Shown one piece after another: positions 1 to 10,827 of a stretch of 64,000 nucleotides of DNA. Below the pieces are notes generated by a model. The model saw only the letters and a program-made list of their open reading frames with translations, had not been told where the DNA came from and did no database searches. The stretch spans positions 17,853,184 through 17,917,183 of the forward strand of contig OZ020303.1 of NCBI GenBank assembly GCA_963971305.1. Reading direction: 5' to 3'. Source of the stretch: Arcuatula senhousia (Eukaryota > Mollusca > Bivalvia > Mytilida > Mytilidae). Position 1 is the stretch's first letter, and each line of letters starts with the position of its first letter. A program made the translations under genes and the position numbers.

Positions 1-3000
1 ATAATTTATGAATGTTAATATTTTTTTCAGAAGCATTTATTAAAATGTCAGACAAGTGAGACAATCAAACAATATTTACCTCTCTTTTTTAAATACAGCT
101 CTGCCTATTTCTACACCAGCTAAGTATAGTATAAGATACCCTATACAGGAAATTATGCCTTCCCTGTTACTGTCTATAATACCATTTCTCCCTCCTTTCC
201 CATCTAATCCCTGCAAAATACAAACATGATAAACATAAATAATTGTAGAACTAAATCAGTATTTTACAATTTCAATAGTACAAGTTTTAAGCAAAGTCAC
301 AATCTCACATTTAATCATTTCAAACCATTCAGTAATCTACATACTTTTTAATGTGGAAATGAAATACACGTGAACTATATATGATTCAAAGAAAAAAATA
401 CAATCAAAGGGGAGACAACTTAAAAGTCTATACTAAAACTATATTTTCTGCTTAAAATAAGATTTACTGATATACTTGTCATCCTAAAATACAAAAATGA
501 AAAAAGGTATGTTTTTTTCCTGCTTCCAAGCTTTGATAAATAAGGTAGGAAGGCAAGATGATTTTTTAAAATCATATTATTCAAAATCAAAGGGGAAACA
601 ACCTGGACTTTGTGCTTGTTCAAAAATGTCAATAAGATTTTTAGTGTAGGGTAAACAAGCAAAAAAGCAGAAAAGTAAACAGACATATGCTGAATATAAT
701 GTATTTAATGATTTCATGAGTTGCATTTTTTTAACATAGACTTTATATTTCTTACCTTAAAATATTTGTTATAATGAGCATTCACTTACATGAATAATAT
801 ATTCACTTCCGCCACCATAGCTCAAATAATACTGATACAATATACATAACACCACTGTTAATAACTTCCAGCTCCTCACAGGCAGTATACAGCTGACTAG
901 AGTGGACAAAATCTGAAATGAAACATTAATAAGTTCTGCTTAATGGAACATTTGAATGGGCTACATAATTTTTGGCTGTAGTGAAAATTTAGGTTATAAA
1001 ACAGTGATTGCTAGCTGCAGGTCAGCAGGGAAAAAAATCATAACAGTGTTCTTGGCAACTTCTTATCACAACCTGTTGATATTTGAAATGCAGATTAGCA
1101 TTTAGTCCTATATTATGGGACTTGATTTCAGGTCTGTGGCTCACCAACATTCTCAAACTAAATGAATTTAACAGTTTGTGTACTGTAAACCGGGAAATTT
1201 TCGCGCCAGTTTTATTTTCGCGATTTTCGCGGTGAAGTTGCTAACGCGAAAATTAAACGGCGCGAATGTACTTGTCTTCTATTTTAATCTATGGACAATA
1301 ACATTACAGCACGAATTCAAAACTGCGCGAACAAAAATTCAGTCGTCATACCGCGAAAAAAAAGACAGCGGGAAAATTTCCCGGTTTACAGTATTCAAAA
1401 TAAAAAGATATATATTTTTTTAAAATCTATCAAAGTATTGATTGATCAAACATTTAAAGTACTGGTAACTGAAAGATTAAAAAACAAAATATTTGAGTTT
1501 TTTTTCCTATGTGTAGTTGAAATAATAGATTGCCCTCTTTCAAATTGATGTTTTGAAAGAGGATAAACCACAATAGAATAATATACCTTAAATCTGTATA
1601 AGTGGAGATATATTAGAGATGAGGACAAACCACCCCAATAGAAGTAGTTTTAGCATAACAGATATCGGTAGTTAGAACATAACACTATAAACTTTATAGT
1701 ATACACCTGGAAAAAAGTTAAGCACCCCTAGAATTTTTGTGCTTTTCGATGATTTGAATTTTTTTTAATTTCCTTGATTTTGGCCAGCTTTAATTCTGTG
1801 AGCGTTTTGTTAAAAGCACATTTTCGCCTTGAAAAGTAGCAGATAACTCTTCAGGAAGTTAGACAGGAAACTGGTAGTATGATACCAAGGGTCTCAGTAG
1901 TCATTTGTGCCAAATGTATACATACTCGAAATTGAAAGTTTGACGATGCAGTATCAATCTTTTGGTTATGATTTACATTTTTAATGGCAATTTGACAATT
2001 TAATAACAGTTTTGAACTTCAGGTGACCATACTTTTCGAAGACCATGTTTATGTACAAAAACCTTCTTTTTTGCTATATGGCATGTTATGTAAATAAAAA
2101 ATTTCTTTTTTCTGTGACAAGCATGTTTAATTTAGCTTAACAATGCATATTTTAGTTTACAATGCAAATTTACAATGCCTACATGTATCTGTTTAGATAA
2201 TGGTTAAAAAAGTGTTTTGAAAATGTGTGATTTAAAAAAATTGTGGAGGTGCTCAACTTTTTTCCATGTGTATATTTGCATACTTTTCTGTATTAATGAT
2301 AAACAGGTTTTTTACAGAAGTAATTAAATGGCTAGTTTTAACTTAATACCTTGACAGCAGCCAATGTGAAGAAGAAGTTCCAGTGAACACCATACTCTGT
2401 AACATGTTCCTGGTAATCCACTCCCTTGGTGGCCAAAACACGACCTATACCTATTATAAGGAGAGGTACACAGGATAGTAATGATTGGAAGATCTGGGAA
2501 AATCTGAAAAACAACATACATTTTGTATCAATGAGTCAAAAGAAAAGGTTTACAAAACAAACAGCATTTTTGATCACATCTTTGTATAAATTATTTTTCT
2601 TCAACCTATAAAATTTACATGTCACAAAGATTTTAAAAAAGATGAAAATCTGCTTACTTATGTATGCAAGGGAAAGAAAGGCTGTTTCTTAAACCTTGGC
2701 ATTAAACTTGTTACATGTATATGCCATGATGAACTTTTTCAACAACATTTATCAGTAAAAATACCAGTTCATTGTATAATTTCATAGTTAAATCTATCAT
2801 TTTCAAAGATTAGATATATAAATAAAGTTCAAATAATACATTTACCTTGTTTGGTTTAAATTTATTTTATTTCTTGCTTCAGGGGAGACAACTGCATTTG
2901 AAACAATGAACAGTCCTACTCCAGAATCCATCAGCCCTGTCCCATATGTCTCTGTTTTACAAAATCTTCGAGGAAATATGGTGAAATCTACAGCTAATAT

Positions 3001-3815
3001 AGATATCACTGTCCCTATCAATGTGTATGCCTTAAAGTAAGAAATAAAATGCAGTCTATCCCTTACATTATAACTTGGGAACTCTTTGATGCTCTGAAAT
3101 AATCCTCTGGCAGAAACAGAAGTTTTGTTTACAGATAAGTAAATTATGACTGAGGTAACAGTTACAGTTAAAGTTGTCATAAATATCACTGGTAAGCTGT
3201 CCGAGTAGGTTGTTGCTGAAAGGAGGGTAGGCATTATCAAGCAGATGAAATCAACTATAAAACATAACCTGAAAAATAAAAAGAAAAATTAACGCAATAC
3301 AAACATTTCTACAATAATATTCTTTTTTATATACATACAAATGACTACATGTACATGTAATTGATGGGAAAAAAGGGTTTAATCATGAATGTCAACTTTC
3401 TTGATTTTAAAAAAATGATGAAAGATTTTCTTTTTTGATGTCAAACAAATTGTTTTTGCATAGATGAGACTAACTTACTGGTAATTTTGATCTATTATAG
3501 ATAATTATTATAAAATTTGAAGAAATTAAATAAATTTCCCATTAAATATCACAGATTTGACTACGATTAAATCACAAAATTTGCCACCTGTAAAATCACC
3601 TGTTACAAATTGTATATTCAAATGTGTACATGTATTTACCATAGGCTTCTCTGAATCTTTGTTTTGATTACCATAAGCAGAGCACATCTGAGAAGGACTG
3701 AAGCCACAGGTACTGACAAGACAACAGAAAGCTCTGTGATGCTAGTACCAGTATGATTGGAGACAAAGGATTTCTGAAGATTTTTGTAGTCCACATGGTT
3801 ATTATAAGCTCCCAT
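1..3815 (-). CDS. PIGW: PIG-W (GWT1 family) inositol acyltransferase, 3' end outside window
   Basis: Multi-exon minus-strand gene. Coding exons read by splice sites and frame: 3640-3815 (ATG at 3815), 2846-3268, 2350-2503, 790-912, 80-210; together about 335 codons, so roughly the last third (family length ~500) lies beyond position 1. All junctions use GT/AG and keep frame. Family-typical stretches seen: [12 protein letters not shown] near the N terminus, then [20 protein letters not shown] with [10 protein letters not shown], then [15 protein letters not shown], and [12 protein letters not shown]. The encoded chain is hydrophobic and multi-pass. PIG-W acylates the inositol ring of GlcN-PI in the ER during GPI-anchor synthesis (family knowledge). 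A 5'UTR exon probably ends at 3815 and begins at 3839, behind a TTTTTGCAG acceptor. Introns carry MITEs at 1183 and 1700. Assignment is confident; the first UTR exon and promoter were not found. Confidence 0.93.
1183..1391. mobile_element. MITE with 20-bp perfect TIRs and TA duplication
   Basis: The ends CTGTAAACCGGGAAATTTTC and its exact reverse complement bound a ~209-bp element, flanked on both sides by TA (1181-1182 and 1392-1393), the target duplication of Tc1/mariner-type elements. The interior is CG-rich (several TTCGCG-like words) and unlike the AT-rich intron around it. No coding capacity. Lies in a PIGW intron. Confidence 0.75.
1700..2274. mobile_element. Non-autonomous TIR element, ~575 bp
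   Basis: Imperfect terminal inverted repeats of about 38 bp: the left end starts TATACACCTGGAAAAAAGTT and the right end, reverse complemented, TATACACATGGAAAAAAGTT, with similarity continuing through GCACC and a T-rich run. The interior has no long ORF. Inserted in the third PIGW intron present in the window (between exons 2350-2503 and 790-912). Superfamily not settled; Tc1/mariner-like ends are plausible. Confidence 0.65.
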
Positions 3816-3839
3816 AATAGCTGCCTTGTCTTATAAGTT

Positions 3840-5300
3840 CTGCAAAAATAAACACATTTAGAGGACATGTATTTAACAATGTACAGACAAAAATTCAATA
3901 TCATCCTAGATCTCGCTAAGACCAATTGGAAGTTCATTAATTCTCAGAGTGTTTTTTTTCAATTTTTATATCAATAGAAATTTACTTTTTAACATTGCTA
4001 AAAAGTATCACAACCCTTTCAGAATTTGACAAACTATCCTGGTGCTTCACTTGTGAAAATTCTGAAATTATTTAGCAGTTGAGTTGCTTTTCGCAAGAAC
4101 ATCATTCTTTATACATGTAAGGCTAATGTATAGCTATGGTAGTACCCCATTTTTTTCCCATTTCACTATCATGGTTATGGTTAATAGTATATTTAGATTT
4201 CGATTTTATTCGTTACATTATTGATTATACATGTACTTGTTTATGTACTGTAATGTTAATATTGTTTCAATCATGACTGTTATATGCAATTGCCCAAATG
4301 GGGACCTAATTTGGAAAATAAAAAATTGGTATTGGTATATGCCATTGATTTTTTTCTCTCAGTGTCATTTATGTACTGTACTTAACAAGCATGTTGTGTT
4401 TTTTTTTCCATAATTGGCATGATTGGCAAATACATGTACATGTGAACTTTGTATTCTTGGTACAACCATCTGGCTCTTTTAACACAGTTAGAATTTTGAC
4501 AAATTTGTCAAGAAACAAAAAAATCTATCAAAGTAAAAATGGCCAGATTTCCCTACGGAAATAAGTGAGCAACTGACCTGAAATTGAATCCCACGTTGTG
4601 AGACCCCACCCTGATGTTGTATACCAAATATCAAGTGGCTGTGATTTGTAGTAGAAGAGAAACTGTTATGAAAATTTCTTTCCTGCCCGCACGCCTGCTG
4701 CCCTACGCCCACCTGACATTCACCATTACATAACCAGTCATGGTACATGTATAATAATTACAACAACTAGATATCAATAACCCAGTTTTTGTAGACGGCA
4801 CAAATATTATAGAAACCTCATTTAAGACAAGAATGGAGGAATAGACTAGAAACTTTATTTTCCAAATGCATGTCCAGAGACAAAAACTACAAGAAATCTA
4901 TTCAACATAACAAATAGGTAGTGAAAGTTATATATATCAATGAACAATGAGCAATGAAGTGATATCAGTGAAATATTTAAAAGAAATTTTATTAAAGAGT
5001 TAAAGACTATTTAAATGTGACAGTGTATATATACTCTTTGACACAACAGAATATGACAAAGCCTGATCTTGTGCCCAGACACCCTTGTATATAGTTATTA
5101 ATGTTCTTAATTTTACCATTATTATACTATTTTATGTATATCTCTGATAGAAGAATGATCGATCTCATCCCAAACTATCAGTCCACTCTATAAAGTAATA
5201 TATATTCCATGAAACCCACTCAGATACAATATATTCTGGTCTCCTTTTATTTCAGATTTAAAGAAAATCCTATTAATTCATCCTATATTTTATCTTTTAA
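3840..5300. other. Intergenic, includes one degenerate tandem-core unit
   Basis: AT-rich, no supported gene. Around 4495-4745 is a single diverged unit resembling the 174-bp core repeated at 23.3-24.0 kb (shared words TACCAAAT and GAGAAACTGTTA). The upstream UTR exon and promoter of PIGW should lie here but were not located. Confidence 0.4.
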
Positions 5301-7396
5301 CTTGCTTTAACTAAATCAATCAGAAGACTCATCAGACAGAAACAAAGAAGTTACAACAAAGCTAGAAAAACACAAAAGAAAGAAGATTGGGAAAAATTTA
5401 GATCACTTCGTAAACTAGTCAAGTCAGAGCTAGAAATAGAACATCAGAAGTATATTGGAAACCTCTTAAACATAACATCAGACATGACAAACAACGACAA
5501 CACCACCACCATGAAGGCAGGAATTGGGAAGAGATTCTGGTCATATGTAAAGAATGCGAAGAGAGACAATAGTGGTGTGTCTACACTTAAAGTGAACAAC
5601 GCAAGCTTAGAGAGTAGCAAACAAAAAGCCGAAGCGCTTAACAACCAGTTTGAGTCGGTATTTACCACCGAAGACCTTACAACAATACCAAACCTTGGAG
5701 AACCGGTAACACCGGTAATAAGTCACCTCAACATCAGCGAAGAAGGTGTAGCAAAATTGTTAAGAGGCATCAACACGGCTAAGGCAAGTGGTCCAGACCA
5801 AATATCATGTCGGATATTGAAAGAAACGGCCGATGAAATTTCACCATATTTAACTTACATCTTTTTGAAGACAATAGAGGAAAAGAATGTACCTGAAGAT
5901 TGGCAGACTGCAAACATCATCCCTTTATTTAAAAAAGGAGACAAAAGCCAACCAGTTAACTACCGTCCAGTTTCTCTGACATCAGTCCCTTGCAAAATAA
6001 TGGAACACATCATTTTTAAACATATAATGGAACACCTAGAGCAGCATCACATTTTAGTAGAATTTCAACATGGCTTCAGACAGAAAAGATCCTGCGAGTC
6101 ACAACTCATTATAACAGTTGAAGAAATTTCCCGTAATTTAGATAAAAAGCAACAGGTAGACCTCTTAATTTTAGACTTTAGCAAGGCATTTGATACAGTC
6201 CCACATAGAAGACTTCTGCAAAAATTAACCCATTACGGAATCGGTGGAAACATCAACAGCTGGATAGAGTCATGGTTAACAACAAGGCAACAGAAGGTTT
6301 TAGTAGACGGTGAGGAATCTTCATCAATCCATGTCAAATCTGGAGTACCACAGGGCACCGTTCTAGGACCTCTTATGTTTCTGTTGTATATCAATGACAT
6401 TGGTAACAATATCAGCTCATCTATTCGTCTGTTTGCCGATGATAGTCTGCTATACTTAGCAGTAGCCTCCAAAGATGATTGTGAAAAACTACAGAAGGAT
6501 CTAACATCACTTATACAATGGACAGAAAAATGGCAAATGATCTTTAATGCCACCAAATGCTATGTGCTACGGATAAGTAGGAAGAAGAACATCATAGACT
6601 TTCCATATCAAATGAACGGACATGTATTGGATGCTGTAGAACATAACCCTTACCTTGGAGTTGAGCTTTCCTCTACCCTTTCATGGGACCACCATATAAG
6701 CAATATTACATCGAAGGCTACAAGGTCACTAGGATTTCTGAGGAGGAACCTAGGAAAATTCCCTCAGGAGGTAAAACGACAAGCCTATCTTGCTTTAGTG
6801 CGACCCCATCTGGAATATGCCAGTAGTGTTTGGGATCCCCATCTCCAAAAACACATCCATCAATTAGAAATGGTGCAACGAAGATCTGCCCGTTTCATAG
6901 CCAGAGAATATTCGAAAGACCCTGGAACTGTCACGTCACTACTGGAAAACCTGAAGCTACCATCACTTCAACTGCGACGAAAAACATCACGTCTACTTAT
7001 GTTCCACAAAATCCTACATCAAAAAATAGCAATACCAATTCCAGACTATATTAAGACATCATCGAGACAGACAAGGCAAACACACCATAGAAGATTTATA
7101 AGACTTGGCTCAACTGGAGAACAATACAAGAACAGTTTTTTTGCCAGAACCATCAAAGACTGGAATGACTTGCCACCAAACATTCTAGACATCGAGGACT
7201 ACGAGTCATTCAAGACCAGACTCGTAGCTCATCTTGAATAGTTCAGCGAGCCCTGTTTTTAACCTGCACTTTGTACATATGTTTTTAATTTGCACCAGTT
7301 GTTTGACGTCATACCTAAGTACCACTTGTGCGATGGGTCTAAGACCCTTTACAAGTTACAGATGTAGAAGTAGAAGTAGAAGTAGAAGTAGAAGTT
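5300..7396 (+). mobile_element. 5'-truncated LINE (Jockey/CR1-like RT)
   Basis: Reading frame opens just after a TAA near 5300 and runs to 7241; the endonuclease half expected at the ORF start is missing, as usual for 5'-truncated LINE copies. After the stop come ~120 bp of 3'UTR and a short tandem tail of GTAGAA-type units (7362-7396), typical of LINEs that end in microsatellite-like repeats rather than poly(A). Left boundary approximate; target duplication not resolved. Confidence 0.85.
5484..7241 (+). CDS. LINE reverse transcriptase, C-terminal ~585 residues, open
   Basis: Non-LTR retrotransposon reverse transcriptase. Motifs in order: PEDWQTANIIPLFKKGD, NYRPVSLTS, LDFSKAFDTVPH (motif A Asp), SGVPQGTVLGPLMFLLYIND, RLFADD (catalytic DD of motif C), YLGVELSS, and a tail ending with DWNDLPPNI. 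No stop or frameshift across 585 codons, so the copy is young or recently mobile even though 5'-truncated. The frame is open another ~180 bases upstream of this ATG with protein-like sequence (R/K-rich, KEDWEKFRSLRK), so this ATG is internal to the original ORF2. FADD plus the SGVPQG block points to the Jockey/CR1 group; exact clade not determined. Confidence 0.9.
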   Translation: MTNNDNTTTMKAGIGKRFWSYVKNAKRDNSGVSTLKVNNASLESSKQKAEALNNQFESVFTTEDLTTIPNLGEPVTPVISHLNISEEGVAKLLRGINTAKASGPDQISCRILKETADEISPYLTYIFLKTIEEKNVPEDWQTANIIPLFKKGDKSQPVNYRPVSLTSVPCKIMEHIIFKHIMEHLEQHHILVEFQHGFRQKRSCESQLIITVEEISRNLDKKQQVDLLILDFSKAFDTVPHRRLLQKLTHYGIGGNINSWIESWLTTRQQKVLVDGEESSSIHVKSGVPQGTVLGPLMFLLYINDIGNNISSSIRLFADDSLLYLAVASKDDCEKLQKDLTSLIQWTEKWQMIFNATKCYVLRISRKKNIIDFPYQMNGHVLDAVEHNPYLGVELSSTLSWDHHISNITSKATRSLGFLRRNLGKFPQEVKRQAYLALVRPHLEYASSVWDPHLQKHIHQLEMVQRRSARFIAREYSKDPGTVTSLLENLKLPSLQLRRKTSRLLMFHKILHQKIAIPIPDYIKTSSRQTRQTHHRRFIRLGSTGEQYKNSFFARTIKDWNDLPPNILDIEDYESFKTRLVAHLE

Positions 7397-8209
7397 TTTA
7401 CTTTAGAAAAATATTTTTTTTACTTTTTATTATTATTTTTTTTCAATTTAAACCCAGTCCCTTAATTGAATCACATGTATCAACCTATACCAGTATATTA
7501 ATACCGGGAAGAAGAAGAGTAAGTGAATAAAAATGTCATTTTTTTATTTTTTTTTGTTTGCGTTTAAAAGTTAACAGGTAAAAGGAAGTACTATATGCAT
7601 TATAATATGTGACACTTTCTAAAAAGTGGTTAAATTTTAGACTCAATTCATAAGCTTCCAGAAGCTTACCTTTTGATTTACATCAATAAATCTAGTTAAA
7701 TGTTAAAATCAAAATCTAAAATATTTCCATTTTGTACTTTCACTTTCAGTTTCAATTGAACGGGGATATGAAAGTAAGGGGATAGAAATAAACTATTAAC
7801 TATAAGTCCTTACAAAAAGCGATCGGGAATTTAGTATCAAGTTCGATAGTTTTGTTATAACGTTTATTCATATATTTGCGTTATTTCTTTCTTTCTTGTT
7901 TTTTTCCCTTTCATATCCAAAAAAAAGCCTAAAAGTTCGCATCGGAAGACAGCGGATTAATAAAAGAGCACGACGTACACTTGAAAATCAAAGACCTGTA
8001 TGATACAGGATCATACAGGTCTATGATAAAATCTAATTGAATAAATATTTCAAAATTTGATAAGATTGATTCATAAAATTTTCTATAACTGAAAATTAAC
8101 CTTTAATGATAATTGTGCCTTAAAGTAATAAATAATAGATTAATTTATTAATTTCCATTAATTCTGAGAAAATTGAAAATAAATTTAGCGGTTTAGGCAC
8201 TGGATACAG
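7397..8209. other. Intergenic; perfect palindrome at 7992-8022
   Basis: AT-rich, no gene seen. AGACCTGTATGAT (7992-8004) and its exact reverse complement (8010-8022) flank a 5-base loop, giving a 13-bp hairpin. Confidence 0.5.
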
Positions 8210-9062
8210 TTACCTGGAAAAGTAACAATAAGAAAAACATTATTGTTACCTGACACCGGAAGGACGGAATAACGGAAAACCGTGTAACGGACGCGGATCT
8301 GTTTTAATGGAAGTAACAATAAGTATTTTTCTTATTGTTACTTTGCGTTATTGTTACCTGATTATATGAATTTGATTATTATTGTTGATTTAAGAATATT
8401 ATTAACAATATGTTATATCTTTATAGATAATTTTTTGTGTAATTGAAAACTTGGAATAAAAAACTAATTTATTTAACCTTTATTTTAACTAAAAAACCAC
8501 CCCAAGTTAATACATTTGGTCTGTTTTTTCTTCGACCCTAGGTGACAAAAAAGCTTATAACGCATCAAAATGGCTTCCGAGGTGCCGGTGGTGAATAAAA
8601 ATTCAATTCACTTATCGAATATGAAGAAACATTAAATATCAGGATACGAATTTGGCAAATTTGTTAAACTTTATAAAGATTTATTAAAAGAAGCTCGAGC
8701 AATGTTTGCGATGGTTGTCAGAAATGATATCATCTTTCATGTGTCGGACTTAAAAATGCACCTAAAGGAACTTATTGGATGTGTAGGAAATGCAACCAAA
8801 AATGAAATACCTTCCATTTAAGTTCGTCCTAATTCAAATTTTTATTATAGTTTTCATGTCACTGTATCATCTATATTACAATGTGTTCGTTTACACATTT
8901 AAAGGTAACAATAACGGGCGGTAACAATAAGAAAAAATCTTATCGTTACTTTCATAAAAACAGGTCCGCATCCGTGGACCGGTTAAAATTTTACTTTGAC
9001 TTCCGGTGTCAGGTAACAATAATTTTTATCTTATTGTTACTTTTCCAGGAAAACCCAGGTAA
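8210..9062. mobile_element. Fold-back DNA element with ~150-bp inverted arms, MULE-like
   Basis: Left arm (8210-8358) and right arm (8903-9062) are long imperfect inverted repeats. Each carries repeated GTAACAATAAG-type words, the block TATTGTTACCTGACACCGGA and outer ends TTACCTGG / CCAGGTAA. The interior includes a short frame on the plus strand (about 8731-8805) reading KGTYWMCRKCNQK, which looks like the core of a FLYWCH zinc finger, a domain common in animal Mutator-like transposases. No complete transposase remains. The superfamily call rests on this fragment and the long arms, so it is tentative. A clear target duplication was not seen. Confidence 0.6.
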
Positions 9063-9606
9063 TCGTAGCCAGTTTGTTTAGTTTAATTATCTCAGATTAA
9101 TTGATTTCATTAAGAAAAAAGGTCATGAAGGAAATATGGTCCATGATACAGAAATGATACGTAATTAGTACTTGTGCATTTTGATTTTATAAAAAAATTT
9201 TGTACGAATAGTCGCACCGCTAAACTGTTTGTACTATAAGAACCACTGCCTATCTTTTAATATTATTAATAAACTCACACTTGTGCCTTCATTATTGTCC
9301 ATTATTTGACAACATAATTTTTTGATATCAGTAAATCCTACAAAGTTGCACTAAAAATAATAAATCAGAAGAAACAACAAACAAACAAACAAACAAACGA
9401 AAAAAAATAAATAAAACTGAAGTTGGAAAAGAATAAAAATCAAAGAAACTATAACAAATAATTCAAACCACTAGCTGAAACTGACAATAAAACAAAGTTT
9501 TGCATACGGTCAACCACCATGCCACAATGTACCTAATCAATCTCATCAGCAATATTCAATATATTAGTTTGTTTCATATAATCGTTTGCGTAGGAACCGA
9601 CCAGGA
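9063..9606. other. Intergenic with short (AAAC)n tract
   Basis: AT-rich sequence; a CAAA/AAAC microsatellite near 9380-9402. No gene seen. Confidence 0.5.
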
Positions 9607-10360
9607 GCAGAAATCATGAAAGCACCAATAATTACTGAGCTGTACCGCCATCAAAAGCAGAAATCGTGAAAGCACCAATAATTACTCAGCTGTACCGCCA
9701 ACAAATGCAGAAATCATGAAAGCACCAATAATTACCCAGCTGTACCGCCATCAAAAGCAGAAATCATGAAAGCACCAATAATTACTCAGCTGTACCGCCA
9801 ACAAATGCAGAAATCATGAAAGCACCAATAATTACCCAGCTGTACCGCCATCAAAAGCAGAAATCGTGAAAGCACCAATAATTACTCAGCTGTACCGCCA
9901 ACAAATGCAGAAATCATGAAAGCACCAATAATTACCCAGCTGTACCGCCATCAAAAGCAGAAATCATGAAAGCACCAATAATTACTCAGCTGTACCGTCA
10001 ACAAATGCAGAATTCATGAAAGCACCAATAATTACTCAGCTGTACCGCCATCAAAAGCAGAATTCATGAAAGCACCAATCATTACTCAGCTGTACCGCCA
10101 TCAAAAGCAGAAATCATGAAAGCACCAATAATTACTCAGCTGCACCGCCATCAAAAGCAGAAATCATGAAAGCACCAATTATTACTCAGCTGTACCGCCA
10201 TCAAAAGCAGAAATCATGAAAGCACCAATAATTACTCAGCTGTACCGCCATCAAAAGTAGAAATCATGAAAGCACCAATAATTACTCAGCTGTACCGTCA
10301 ACAAATGCAGAAATCATGAAAGCACCAATAATTACTCAGCCGTGTGCCACCATCAAAAGG
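9607..10360. repeat. 50-bp minisatellite, 15 tandem copies
   Basis: Unit begins GCAGAAATCATGAAAGCACC and recurs exactly every 50 bases from 9607. Two variants (ending GCCATCAAAA or GCCAACAAAT) alternate through the first seven copies, giving a 100-bp higher-order period; later copies are mostly the first variant. The last copy has a small insertion. No spacers, so not CRISPR-like. Confidence 0.95.
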
Positions 10361-10827
10361 CTATCACACACAACTAGAAAGGAAACCAATAACATTGCAA
10401 AAAAAAAAAAAAGAAGAAGAAATCGTACAAATAAATCATAGTCCTTTTACTTACATATGACTTATATACCTTACATGGAGGCGACCTGAGACTTATATGA
10501 GTGTTATTTTAATTGAAAATAGATGAATTTACTGCGAAAACTCAGTGTGTGTGGCATCACAGGTCCTGTGTAAGACTTTGCTCTATTCAAAGACTATGAA
10601 CTTTTCCAACACTCCATAATTAAATCATACAGTTTCAAAATGGTTTTACTTATTTAGACTAGTCTGGAGAAAAGATTGATTATGACGGCGACTTTGAAGT
10701 CGACCAACGACGTACGGGAAGAATTGTGACGTCGCTTTATTAGTCGCTACATTTTCTCTTCACAACCGAGAGATCGAGAAAGACAAAAAGTTATAACCAG
10801 TTGAAAAGGCGTCGATTTAATTCAGAA

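Noticed and set aside
9607..10360. CRISPR-like array
   Set aside because: Directly abutting 50-bp units with no unique spacers, in animal DNA; a minisatellite.
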